The translations under genes were made by a program, and so were the position numbers. From assembly GCA_036375995.1 (NCBI GenBank), contig DASVBE010000078.1:1-8178 (forward strand): a DNA stretch of 8,178 nucleotides, in the 5' to 3' direction. The notes beneath the pieces are model-generated. The model was not told where the DNA came from. It searched no databases and saw nothing but the letters and a program-made list of their open reading frames with translations. Below, piece after piece: positions 1-8,178 of this stretch; positions within the stretch are counted from its first letter, which is position 1, and every line of letters starts with the position of its first letter. The DNA comes from DASVBE01 sp036375995 (GTDB taxonomy: Bacteria; Actinomycetota; Actinomycetes; Streptosporangiales; Streptosporangiaceae).

Positions 1-3740
<3,740 letters not shown>

Positions 3741-3745
3741 GCAAA

Positions 3746-3750
3746 CTCCT
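3746..3750 (-). promoter_or_regulatory. Ribosome binding site of gltB
   Basis: AGGAG on the minus strand lies five bases before the ATG at 3740. It fixes that start, which also gives exactly the short propeptide expected before the catalytic cysteine. Confidence 0.8.
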
Positions 3751-3795
3751 GTCGTCCGTTCCCATTGCCCGTAGGCCCTAGGCCGGGACGACATT

Positions 3796-3829
3796 GGCCC
3801 TGCCGCGCGAACCGCGTCCGGCAGGGGCC
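3796..3829 (-). promoter_or_regulatory. Strong hairpin in the gltB leader
   Basis: The arms GGCCCTGCCG (3796-3805) and CGGCAGGGGCC (3819-3829) pair over 10 bp with one bulged base. Inside them CGCG (3806-3809) pairs with CGCG (3813-3816) around an AAC loop, giving about 14 paired positions. The hairpin ends 55 bases before the gltB start codon. No T-run follows it on the minus strand, so it is not a classical intrinsic terminator. A 5' leader control element or a transcript-stabilising structure are both possible. Confidence 0.5.
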
Positions 3830-3989
3830 GCCGCTGCCCTGTCAGCGACGGCTGGCGCTGCCGATCCGCGGCTGCAATATCACCGCCGATCAATCGCTTT
3901 ACGAGAGTACCTGGAGATACGCAGCGAGAGAAGAATCGGTCACCGCGGTCTTTCCCGGGCCCGGCGAGGCTCGTCCGCAGCGCGCCAGG

Positions 3990-3995
3990 ATTTTA
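3990..3995 (-). promoter_or_regulatory. Possible -10 box for gltB (TAAAAT)
   Basis: TAAAAT on the minus strand differs from TATAAT at one position, in a locally AT-richer stretch of the 330-base gap between trpC and gltB. No good TTGACA-like box lies 16-19 bases upstream. If used, it would give a leader of about 240 bases before the gltB ATG that includes the hairpin at 3796-3829. I saw no convincing GlnR site (GTnAC-n6-GaAAC). Confidence 0.35.
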
Positions 3996-4027
3996 GGTTT
4001 ACGGTGGTCAGGCCCTTGATCACGGGT

Positions 4028-4058
4028 CCGGACCGGAGCCGCGCGGGGCGCGGTCCGG
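4028..4058 (-). terminator. Hairpin after trpC, possible terminator
   Basis: CCGGACCG (4028-4035) and CGGTCCGG (4051-4058) form perfect 8-bp arms around a GC-rich 15-base loop. The hairpin begins 12 bases after the trpC stop codon on the minus strand. It lacks a T-tract, which is common for actinobacterial hairpins. It would separate trpC transcription from gltB. Confidence 0.45.
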
Positions 4059-4070
4059 CACCGCGGGCCG

Positions 4071-4880
4071 TTACCCGCGGTCACCGCGCAGTGCCGGATG
4101 TGACCCGGCGGTCACCAGGTCGGCGACCGCGGACCGCGGGTCCCGGCCGGTCACCAGGCTCTCCCCGACCAGCACGGCGTCGGCGCCGGCCGCCGCGTAG
4201 GCCAGCAGGTCGTGCGGGCCGCGCACGCCGGACTCGGCGATCTTGACGATGCCCTCGGGGATCCGCGGGGCCAGGCGGCCGAAGACGGTCCTGTCCACCT
4301 CGAGCGTGGTCAGGTCGCGGGCATTGACCCCGATAACCCGGGCCCCGGCGTCCACGGCCCGCTCGAGCTCCTCCTCGTCGTGCACCTCGACCAGCGGCAC
4401 CAGGCCGATCGAAACGGCCCGCTCGACCAGCGAGACCAGCGCGTTCTGCTCCAGCGCGGCCACGATCAGCAGGGCCATGTCGGCACCGTGCGCCCGGGTT
4501 TCCCACAGCTGGTAGGAGCTCACGATGAAGTCCTTGCGCAGCACGGCCACGCTGACCGCGTCCCGGACCGCGTCCAGGTCGGCCAGGCTGCCGCCGAACC
4601 GGCGCTGCTCGGTGAGCACGCTGATCACCCGGGCGCCGCCGGCCTCGTAGTCGGTGGCCAGCCCGGCCGGGTCGGCGATGGCCGCCAGCGCGCCCTTGGA
4701 CGGGCTGGACCGCTTGACTTCGGCGATGACCGCAACGTCATCGCCGCGCAGCGCGGCCACCACATCCAGGGCCGGGGGCACCCGGCGGGTGCGTTCCTTC
4801 AGCTGATCCAGCGGCATGGCCTGCTGCCGGGCTTCGAGGTCAGCGCGGACTCCATCGAGGATCTCGTCAAGCACGCTCAC
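4071..4880 (-). CDS. trpC: Indole-3-glycerol phosphate synthase
   Basis: This cytoplasmic TIM-barrel enzyme closes the ring of CdRP to make indole-3-glycerol phosphate, with loss of CO2 and water, in tryptophan synthesis. At 269 residues it is normal length and complete. Family motifs are intact: IAEVKRSSPSKG with Glu54, Lys56 and Ser59; LRKDF with Lys115, the expected general acid; LVEVH with Glu164, the expected general base; GVNARDL with Asn185; and AESG with Glu215 and Ser216. VRGPHDLL and AVLVGESLVTG complete the phosphate site. The start is GTG at 4880, giving MSVLDEILDGVR as in homologues, with a GA/G-rich possible ribosome site about 10 bases upstream; the stop is TAA. It is a monofunctional TrpC, not fused to TrpF. 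Upstream on the same strand are two membrane-protein genes, and downstream is gltB instead of the trpB I would expect. Confidence is very high. Confidence 0.97.
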   Translation of the reverse strand: MSVLDEILDGVRADLEARQQAMPLDQLKERTRRVPPALDVVAALRGDDVAVIAEVKRSSPSKGALAAIADPAGLATDYEAGGARVISVLTEQRRFGGSLADLDAVRDAVSVAVLRKDFIVSSYQLWETRAHGADMALLIVAALEQNALVSLVERAVSIGLVPLVEVHDEEELERAVDAGARVIGVNARDLTTLEVDRTVFGRLAPRIPEGIVKIAESGVRGPHDLLAYAAAGADAVLVGESLVTGRDPRSAVADLVTAGSHPALRGDRG

Positions 4881-4920
4881 GCGTCTGCTGCCCCCTCGGG
4901 TGGGATCCCTGACTCAGCCG

Positions 4921-4926
4921 ATCGTA
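4921..4926 (-). promoter_or_regulatory. Possible -10 box for trpC (TACGAT)
   Basis: TACGAT on the minus strand fits the actinobacterial TAnnnT pattern and would place a transcript start about 34 bases before the trpC GTG. No recognisable -35 box is present. The repeat and inverted-repeat cluster at 4934-4971 occupies the -35 region. Confidence 0.3.
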
Positions 4927-4933
4927 CCGACGG

Positions 4934-4971
4934 CCCGTCAGCCCCCCCGTCAGCACCCCTGCCGGGCTGAC
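4934..4971 (-). repeat. 12-base tandem repeat within an inverted repeat, upstream of trpC
   Basis: CCCGTCAGCCCC (4934-4945) and CCCGTCAGCACC (4946-4957) are tandem copies matching at 11 of 12 positions. GTCAGCCC (4937-4944) is a perfect inverted match to GGGCTGAC (4964-4971), and the second GTCAGC (4949-4954) can pair with the same right arm. The element could act as a DNA operator over the trpC -35 region, or as RNA with two exclusive pairings if transcription comes from further upstream. Confidence 0.55.
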
Positions 4972-4989
4972 CTGGGGCCCATGATCACA

Positions 4990-5005
4990 CGGGCCGGACG
5001 GCCCG
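4990..5005 (-). terminator. Short GC hairpin after the 154-residue membrane protein gene
   Basis: CGGGCC (4990-4995) and GGCCCG (5000-5005) form a perfect 6-bp stem with a four-base loop. It begins 16 bases past the stop codon of the upstream gene on the minus strand. There is no T-tract, so termination is only a suggestion. Confidence 0.35.
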
Positions 5006-5021
5006 CTCCCCGCGCCGGGTC

Positions 5022-5486
5022 TCAGGTGCTCGCCGAGTCGGCCAGCTCGGATTCCGCGAAGGCCTGATCCGGTCCGGCGGCCCCGCCGAAGGCTCTGGCG
5101 ACCGATGGTGCGGCCAGCACGCCGAGCGTGACGATGGCCAGCAGGGTGCCGCCCAGATAGCGGGATGTGGCGAACCGGTACAGCCCGAAGATCAGGTAGA
5201 TGCTCTCCAGCCCGATCGCGGTCAGCCAGGCCGTGTGGGTGCCGGTCCGCACCAGCAGGACCAGCCCGGCCAGGACGGCCACCAGGCTCAGCGTGATGAT
5301 GATCGAGGGCAGGTGCCGGCGGCTGTAGAGCAGCCCGACCGCGGCCGAGCACACGGTCTGCGCCACCATGAACCGGGTCGCCAGCTCGACCAGCGGATGC
5401 CCCGCCCCGCTGGGGGCCAGTGCCGCCACTGGCTCCGTCCGTGCGCCGGCTGCCCGCCGGCTGGTCAGCCGCTCAGCTAGGCCCAC
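5022..5486 (-). CDS. Unrecognised four-helix membrane protein in the trp cluster
   Basis: I do not recognise a named family for these 154 residues. The start is GTG at 5486, supported by AGGGGA about six bases upstream. The N-terminus (1-32) is Ala/Arg-rich and probably cytoplasmic. Four hydrophobic stretches follow at about 37-55, 60-80, 86-103 and 112-130, then a short acidic tail ending ELADSAST. Likely conserved points are ELATRF at the first helix, GLESIYLIFGLYRF over the third, and RYLGGTLLAIVTLG into the fourth. The HGxxPAAW motif of another small membrane protein seen in actinobacterial trp clusters is absent. The gene lies 141 bases before trpC on the same strand and 212 bases after the TIGR02234-type gene. 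Its position suggests a link to the trp locus, but the sequence gives no function. Frame, start signal and codon use support a real gene. Confidence 0.85.
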   Translation of the reverse strand: MGLAERLTSRRAAGARTEPVAALAPSGAGHPLVELATRFMVAQTVCSAAVGLLYSRRHLPSIIITLSLVAVLAGLVLLVRTGTHTAWLTAIGLESIYLIFGLYRFATSRYLGGTLLAIVTLGVLAAPSVARAFGGAAGPDQAFAESELADSAST

Positions 5487-5554
5487 CGCAGTCCCCTTTC
5501 CTCTGCCGGTCCCGGTCTAGCCCGCCCGTCTGGCTCTCTGGCCCTGGCCTGCCT

Positions 5555-5584
5555 GCAGTATTCCCGCTGGCAGTATTCCCCCTG
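5555..5584. repeat. Two tandem copies of a 15-base unit
   Basis: GCAGTATTCCCGCTG (5555-5569) is followed directly by GCAGTATTCCCCCTG (5570-5584), identical at 14 of 15 positions. It lies about 70-100 bases upstream of the GTG at 5486. On the minus strand each copy carries GGGAATACTGC, so it could be a paired protein-binding site or a chance slippage duplication. Confidence 0.7.
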
Positions 5585-5675
5585 GACGGCGACCCGACTC
5601 CCCCGGATCGCACCTCTCCCTACTATCCCTACTCACTCCCTGCTATTACTGTTCCCCGCGCTCGCACACCTTGAC

Positions 5676-5694
5676 AACGGCCCGCCGGCCGGTT
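5676..5694 (-). terminator. Hairpin after the TIGR02234-type gene
   Basis: AAC-GGCC and GGCC-GTT pair around a CGCC loop with one bulged G, beginning a few bases past the TGA at 5699 on the minus strand. It has no T-tract, so it is only a weak terminator candidate. Confidence 0.35.
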
Positions 5695-5698
5695 CCGC

Positions 5699-6514
5699 TC
5701 ACGGCCCGGGGTCGCTGGTGGGGTCTTCGCCGCGGCTGAGTGACTCCCAGATGGCCGCCGAACTGAGGCCGGCGGCCGGCCGTGGCCGTCCGGTCCGCGG
5801 GGACGCGGACTCCGCCGGCGTGCGGGGCGGGCCGGCCCCGGGTTCCCGGGCCGGGGCGCCGGAGGCTGTACCGGCCCGCACGGGGCTCTGCGGGCCGGCC
5901 GGCCGGGGCGGCCGCTCGTACCGGCTGGACATGACCGGCCAGGGCCCGGACCGCCAGATCGTCAGCAGGCCCGCCGCCACCAGAAGCGCCGCGCCGGCGA
6001 CCGCCAGGCCGCGCCAGGCTGTGCCGCCCATGGCCACGCTGGCCAGGAAGCCGGAGATCGGCGCGGTCCCGCCGGTGCCGCCGGAACCGCCCGCGGTGAC
6101 CGAGCCGGCGCCGGTGCCGGACCCGGGCAGCCCACTGCGTCCCGCGCTGCTGGCCGCGGCCCGGATCGCCGTCACTTCGGAGATGGGCCACAGCACAGCC
6201 ACCGCCGCGCCCGCGCCGAGCAGCATGAGCAGTCCCCCGGCCAGCCGCCGGGCCAGGCCGCGGGTGGCGATCACCGCGGCGAGGGTGGCCAGCCCGGCGA
6301 TGGCCAGCGCGCTGGCGGCGGGGACAAGATCCTGCCCGGTCACGGTCACGTTGCTGCCGGGCAGTGGCCGCGGCGCCGACGTGTGCACCCGTGCCCAGCC
6401 CTGGCGCATGCCGAGGAACACCAGGCCGGCCCCGGCCGCGCCGGCCAGCAGCACCAGCCCGTACTCCCAGCGCGGCGAAAGCCGCCGCGCCGCGCTGGGC
6501 GTCCCGCTGCTCAT
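5699..6514 (-). CDS. Trp-associated membrane protein, TIGR02234/Trp_oprn_chp (PF09534) type
   Basis: This is an integral membrane protein of unknown biochemical function, from a family named for its place in actinobacterial tryptophan clusters. Over 271 residues I see four likely membrane helices at about 17-36, 63-84, 92-112 and 168-188. Family signatures are present: GWARV (39-43) with a following proline-rich loop, TGQDLVPAASALA (59-71), ATRG (83-86), WPVMSSRY (192-199) after the last helix, and the C-terminal IWESLSRGEDPT (255-266). The loop between helices 3 and 4 is Gly/Ser/Thr-rich (about 122-150), and the tail from 203 to 250 is Pro/Arg/Ala-rich, both probably disordered. ATG at 6514 has GAGGAGG six bases upstream, a strong ribosome site. 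Divergent from it is the TIGR03085-type gene. No trpE precedes it here, although I would expect one. The assignment rests on motifs; the role is not known. Confidence 0.85.
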   Translation of the reverse strand: MSSGTPSAARRLSPRWEYGLVLLAGAAGAGLVFLGMRQGWARVHTSAPRPLPGSNVTVTGQDLVPAASALAIAGLATLAAVIATRGLARRLAGGLLMLLGAGAAVAVLWPISEVTAIRAAASSAGRSGLPGSGTGAGSVTAGGSGGTGGTAPISGFLASVAMGGTAWRGLAVAGAALLVAAGLLTIWRSGPWPVMSSRYERPPRPAGPQSPVRAGTASGAPAREPGAGPPRTPAESASPRTGRPRPAAGLSSAAIWESLSRGEDPTSDPGP

Positions 6515-6600
6515 CCGGTGCCTCCTCGGCCCTTGCCTGCCAGTAACGGTATCCCCCGGTCCCCGCGCCCGCCGGCCAGTCCGGCCCGGCGCTGATCGAA

Positions 6601-6636
6601 GTGCCGTTGCCTGCCCTCGATGCTGGGCAACGGAAC
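6601..6636. repeat. Inverted repeat in the divergent region
   Basis: GTGCCGTTGCC (6601-6611) and GGCAACGGAAC (6626-6636) pair over 10 of 11 positions around a 14-base centre. It sits 87 or more bases upstream of the minus-strand gene and 157 or more bases upstream of the plus-strand gene. It could be an operator or an RNA hairpin; no T-run flanks it. Confidence 0.55.
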
Positions 6637-6781
6637 CTCGATCACGGGATGGGGCGGGTAATGGCGGCGGGAATGGCGGAAACGGTGTGGCTGGTGAGAT
6701 ACCAGGAGCTCATGGGGCTGGCGGGCTGGGGCCGGGGCTGCGGCCGAGGATGCTCCCGGTACGGACGGAAAAGCAGTGGCT

Positions 6782-6787
6782 TACCAT
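6782..6787 (+). promoter_or_regulatory. Possible -10 box giving a leaderless transcript (TACCAT)
   Basis: TACCAT matches TAnnnT and ends six bases before the ATG at 6794, the spacing expected when transcription starts at the A of the start codon. No Shine-Dalgarno sequence sits at the right distance before that ATG, which fits leaderless translation. No clear -35 box is present. Confidence 0.4.
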
Positions 6788-6793
6788 CGCCGG

Positions 6794-7477
6794 ATGACCT
6801 ATGCCCGGGATGAGCGCGCCGCGCTGTGCCGTCTGCTGGACGACCTGGGCCCGGCGGCGCCGACCTTGTGCGAGGGCTGGTCCACCCGTGACCTGGCCGC
6901 CCACCTGGTGATCAGGGAGCACCGGCCGGACGCCGGGGGCGGCCTGGCCGGACGCGGCCCGCTGGCCGGCTACACCCGGCGGGTGCAGGGCAAGCGGGCG
7001 GCGCGGACGCCGTTCCCGCGGCTGGTGGAGACCCTGCGGCAGGGGCCGCCGCGGCTTTCGCTCTTCGGGCTGCCCGGCGCCGACGAACTAGTCAACACCG
7101 TTGAGTTCTTCGTGCACCACGAGGACGTGCGCCGGGCGCAGCCGGACTGGCAGCCGCGCACGCTGGACCCCGGCCTGGCCGACGAACTGTGGCGGCGGCT
7201 GCGGTCGGCCCGGTTCTTCCTGCGCAGGGCCCCGGTCGGGCTCGAGTTCGCCCGCGCGGACGCCCCGGCGCCGTCCGGCGGCCAGGCCAGCCCGGGCCAC
7301 GTCCGGATCACCGCCAAGGCGCGGACCCCGGTCGTGACCGTGATCGGGCCGCCCGCCGAGCTGACCATGTGGGCCATGGGCCGGACCGCCGCGGCGCAGG
7401 TCCGGTTCGACGGCAGCCCGGCCGCGGTGCAGGCCCTGGCCAGCCCCGCCTGGCGCGGCCGCCGTTCCCCGAATTAG
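6794..7477 (+). CDS. TIGR03085-type protein, mycothiol-dependent maleylpyruvate isomerase/DinB-like superfamily
   Basis: This soluble protein of 227 residues has an N-terminal DinB-like helical bundle with metal-binding residues and a smaller C-terminal domain. WSTRDLAAHL (29-38) contains His37; NTVEFFVHHEDVRRA (101-115) contains Glu104 and His108 in E-x3-H spacing. These match the three-ligand pattern (His, then Glu-x3-His) of mycothiol-dependent maleylpyruvate isomerase. REHRPDA (41-47) is a TIGR03085-like signature. The C-terminal part, with GPPAELTMWAMGR and a following beta/alpha stretch, resembles the MDMPI C-terminal domain. I chose ATG 6794 (MTYARDERAAL), which matches the usual N-terminus; a GTG at 6776 would add six residues, and a weak GGA precedes it. 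In other actinomycetes such genes often sit near his/trp genes, which fits here. Metal binding is likely; the reaction and thiol cofactor are unknown. Confidence 0.88.
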   Translation: MTYARDERAALCRLLDDLGPAAPTLCEGWSTRDLAAHLVIREHRPDAGGGLAGRGPLAGYTRRVQGKRAARTPFPRLVETLRQGPPRLSLFGLPGADELVNTVEFFVHHEDVRRAQPDWQPRTLDPGLADELWRRLRSARFFLRRAPVGLEFARADAPAPSGGQASPGHVRITAKARTPVVTVIGPPAELTMWAMGRTAAAQVRFDGSPAAVQALASPAWRGRRSPN

Positions 7478-7478
7478 T

Positions 7479-7496
7479 CCCGGGCACATCACCGGG
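7479..7496 (+). terminator. Small hairpin after the TIGR03085-type gene
   Basis: CCCGG (7479-7483) and CCGGG (7492-7496) form a 5-bp stem with an 8-base loop directly after the TAG stop. It is short and lacks a T-tract, so this is a weak candidate. Confidence 0.25.
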
Positions 7497-7567
7497 CTCA
7501 GCCTTCCCACCCCTTTGCGCCGGGCCGGCCAGCGTCCCCGCATGGGTTAATTGGAACGGCTTCTGTA

Positions 7568-7598
7568 ACAGCGCGATAACGGGTTAGGATTGCGCTGT
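7568..7598. promoter_or_regulatory. Palindrome overlapping a possible promoter
   Basis: ACAGCGC (7568-7574) and GCGCTGT (7592-7598) are perfect inverted arms; the inner bases add one G-T and two A-T pairs. TAGGAT at 7585-7590, a good actinobacterial -10 box, lies inside it, although its -35 region is weak. An alternative pair is TTGGAA (7551-7556) with GATAAC (7575-7580) at 18-base spacing. Overlap of a palindrome with a promoter suggests a repressor operator. Confidence 0.45.
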
Positions 7599-7754
7599 GA
7601 TAGCGTAAATCTGCCACCAGACGGATTTAAAATCTGACAAACCCGGGAATTCGGGATTACATTCACGCGAGTAACAGGGAAAATCGCCGAAAGTTAGGCG
7701 CTTCTACCGTTACCGTTCATCTCCGATACAGCGATCGTCCAGGTGCGAGACACG

Positions 7755-7770
7755 AGTGATTCATGTCACA
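7755..7770. promoter_or_regulatory. CRP/GlxR-like 16-mer
   Basis: AGTGATTCATGTCACA matches TGTGA-n6-TCACA, the CRP-family consensus, at 9 of 10 defined positions. It lies 54 bases before the GTG at 7825. Carbon-source control of an ABC importer through a CRP-family regulator would be reasonable, but a single match of this kind is weak evidence. Confidence 0.35.
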
Positions 7771-7814
7771 CCGCGACGATGCTCCCGTCCTGACCCAAGT
7801 GGTTTTCGCAGGTC

Positions 7815-7821
7815 GGAGGGG
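7815..7821 (+). promoter_or_regulatory. Ribosome binding site of the solute-binding protein gene
   Basis: GGAGGGG lies a few bases before GTG 7825 (five bases between GGAGG and the codon). It supports that start, which also gives a well-formed lipoprotein signal peptide. Confidence 0.75.
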
Positions 7822-7824
7822 AAA

Positions 7825-8178
7825 GTGCGGAGTAAGAAGACACTCGCGGCTTTCGCCGTGGCTGTGACGAGCGTGGCGCTGGCCGCCGGCTGTAGCAGCG
7901 GCGGCGGCAGCAGCAGCTCGAGCAGCAGCAGCGGAAGCGTGGATGCCTCGAAGGCCACCTCACTGGCCGCGTTCGGAGGCATGAACGGCCTGGTAAAGGC
8001 GGCCAAGGCGGAGGGTGAGCTGAACGTCATCACCCTCCCGGCCAACTGGGCCAACTACGGCAACATCATGAAGGACTTCACGGCTAAGTACGGGATCAAG
8101 ATCAACGACGCTAATCCGGACGGTTCCAGCCAGGATGAGATCAACGCGATGGAGCAGCTCAAGGGCCAGTCCCGGGCT
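7825..8178 (+). CDS. ABC transporter substrate-binding lipoprotein, N-terminal 118 residues, cut by window edge
   Basis: This is the extracytoplasmic binding component of an ABC importer, anchored to the outer face of the membrane by lipid. The signal peptide has a basic start (MRSKK), a hydrophobic core (about 7-19) and the lipobox LAAGC with Cys23 as the lipidated residue. A Gly/Ser linker (24-38) built from AGC/GGC codon runs follows. The mature domain opens GLVKAAKAEGELNVITLP (55-72), then ANWANYGNIMKDFTAKYGIKI (73-93), the usual first strand and helix of solute-binding proteins in the SBP_bac_1/SBP_bac_6-like group, and NPDGSSQDEINAMEQLKGQ (97-115). GTG 7825 is chosen for its strong ribosome site and correct signal peptide. 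The frame stays open to the last base. Polyamine- or iron-type importers have similar beginnings, but the substrate cannot be read from this fragment. Permease and ATPase genes would be expected beyond the right edge. Confidence 0.9.
   Translation, partial: MRSKKTLAAFAVAVTSVALAAGCSSGGGSSSSSSSSGSVDASKATSLAAFGGMNGLVKAAKAEGELNVITLPANWANYGNIMKDFTAKYGIKINDANPDGSSQDEINAMEQLKGQSRA

Larger units (their letters stand above)
5487..5698. other. Intergenic stretch between the two membrane-protein genes
   Basis: These 212 bases hold no supportable gene. The plus strand is pyrimidine-rich, and a 15-base tandem repeat sits at 5555-5584. The stretch at 5605-5650 is AT-richer and contains short TAGGGA/TAGTAGGGA echoes on the minus strand. 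I could not find a convincing -35/-10 pair for the gene starting at 5486. Confidence 0.6.
6515..6793. other. Divergent intergenic region, 279 bases
   Basis: This region separates the minus-strand TIGR02234-type gene from the plus-strand TIGR03085-type gene. It holds the GAGGAGG ribosome site (about 6521-6527), a possible minus-strand -10 TACCGT at 6551-6546 without a clear -35 box, the inverted repeat at 6601-6636, and a possible plus-strand -10 at 6782-6787. No gene is supportable apart from a doubtful 23-codon frame at 6642-6713 on the minus strand. Confidence 0.55.
7478..7824. other. AT-richer control region upstream of the solute-binding protein gene
   Basis: These 347 bases have no supportable gene, and 7540-7800 is clearly less GC-rich than the rest of the window. 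It contains candidate promoter boxes, the palindrome at 7568-7598, a small GATTT-A-AAATC palindrome (7624-7634), a CGCC/GGCG hairpin (7685-7700), a six-base TACCGT tandem (7705-7716) and a CRP-like 16-mer (7755-7770). I compared it by eye with TPP and ydaO-type riboswitch cores and saw no match. Confidence 0.6.

Noticed and set aside
3899..4084. 61-residue minus-strand frame across the end of trpC and the gap
   Set aside because: It starts at a GTG inside the trpC 3' end, has no hydrophobic or domain pattern, and its composition is that of GC-rich noise. I saw no remnant of TrpB or Lgt in it.
4881..5021. trp leader peptide upstream of trpC
   Set aside because: The only short frame between the repeats (starting MGPRSARQGC) contains no tryptophan and lacks a ribosome site.
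5718..6797. 359-residue plus-strand frame
   Set aside because: It is antisense to the TIGR02234-type gene, which has a strong ribosome site and recognisable motifs; the plus frame has neither.
7591..7824. Riboswitch ahead of the importer gene
   Set aside because: By eye I found no TPP-box core or ydaO-type core; the small hairpins present do not form a recognisable aptamer.
7889..7938. AGC/GGC trinucleotide run as a possible DNA repeat element
   Set aside because: It encodes the Gly/Ser linker common just after the lipidated cysteine in actinobacterial binding proteins.
7761..8054. 97-residue minus-strand frame with a leucine run
   Set aside because: The leucine/proline run is the antisense reading of the AGC/GGC linker codons of the solute-binding lipoprotein.

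Overview
The window is high-GC, GTG-start-rich DNA with purine-rich ribosome binding sites. It fits an actinomycete (Actinobacteria), judged from the protein families present; I cannot name the genus. It is mainly a core-metabolism neighbourhood. I see no CRISPR array, tRNA, rRNA, insertion sequence, toxin system or defence system.

Layout. On the minus strand, reading right to left, there are four genes: a Trp-associated membrane protein of the TIGR02234/PF09534 type (6514-5699), an unrecognised four-helix membrane protein (5486-5022), trpC for indole-3-glycerol phosphate synthase (4880-4071), and gltB for the glutamate synthase large subunit (from 3740, running off the left edge). On the plus strand are a TIGR03085-type member of the mycothiol-dependent maleylpyruvate isomerase/DinB-like superfamily (6794-7477) and the first 118 residues of a lipoprotein solute-binding protein of an ABC importer (from 7825, cut by the right edge).

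How the genes fit together. TrpC makes indole-3-glycerol phosphate for tryptophan synthesis, and the TIGR02234 family is known mainly by its place in actinobacterial trp clusters. GltB takes the amide nitrogen of glutamine to make glutamate; its partner gltD would be expected beyond position 1. In many actinomycetes trpB, trpA and lgt lie between trpC and gltB. Here trpC is followed directly by a 330-base gap and gltB, and no trpE precedes the TIGR02234 gene, so the cluster looks broken up. The solute-binding protein begins a separate transport locus.

The more interesting non-coding signals are a long, strongly structured gltB leader, a repeat/inverted-repeat cluster just upstream of trpC, and an AT-richer control region before the solute-binding protein with a palindrome over a possible promoter and a CRP-like 16-mer. 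The many long open frames on the plus strand between 1 and 6800 are GC-driven shadows of the minus-strand genes.
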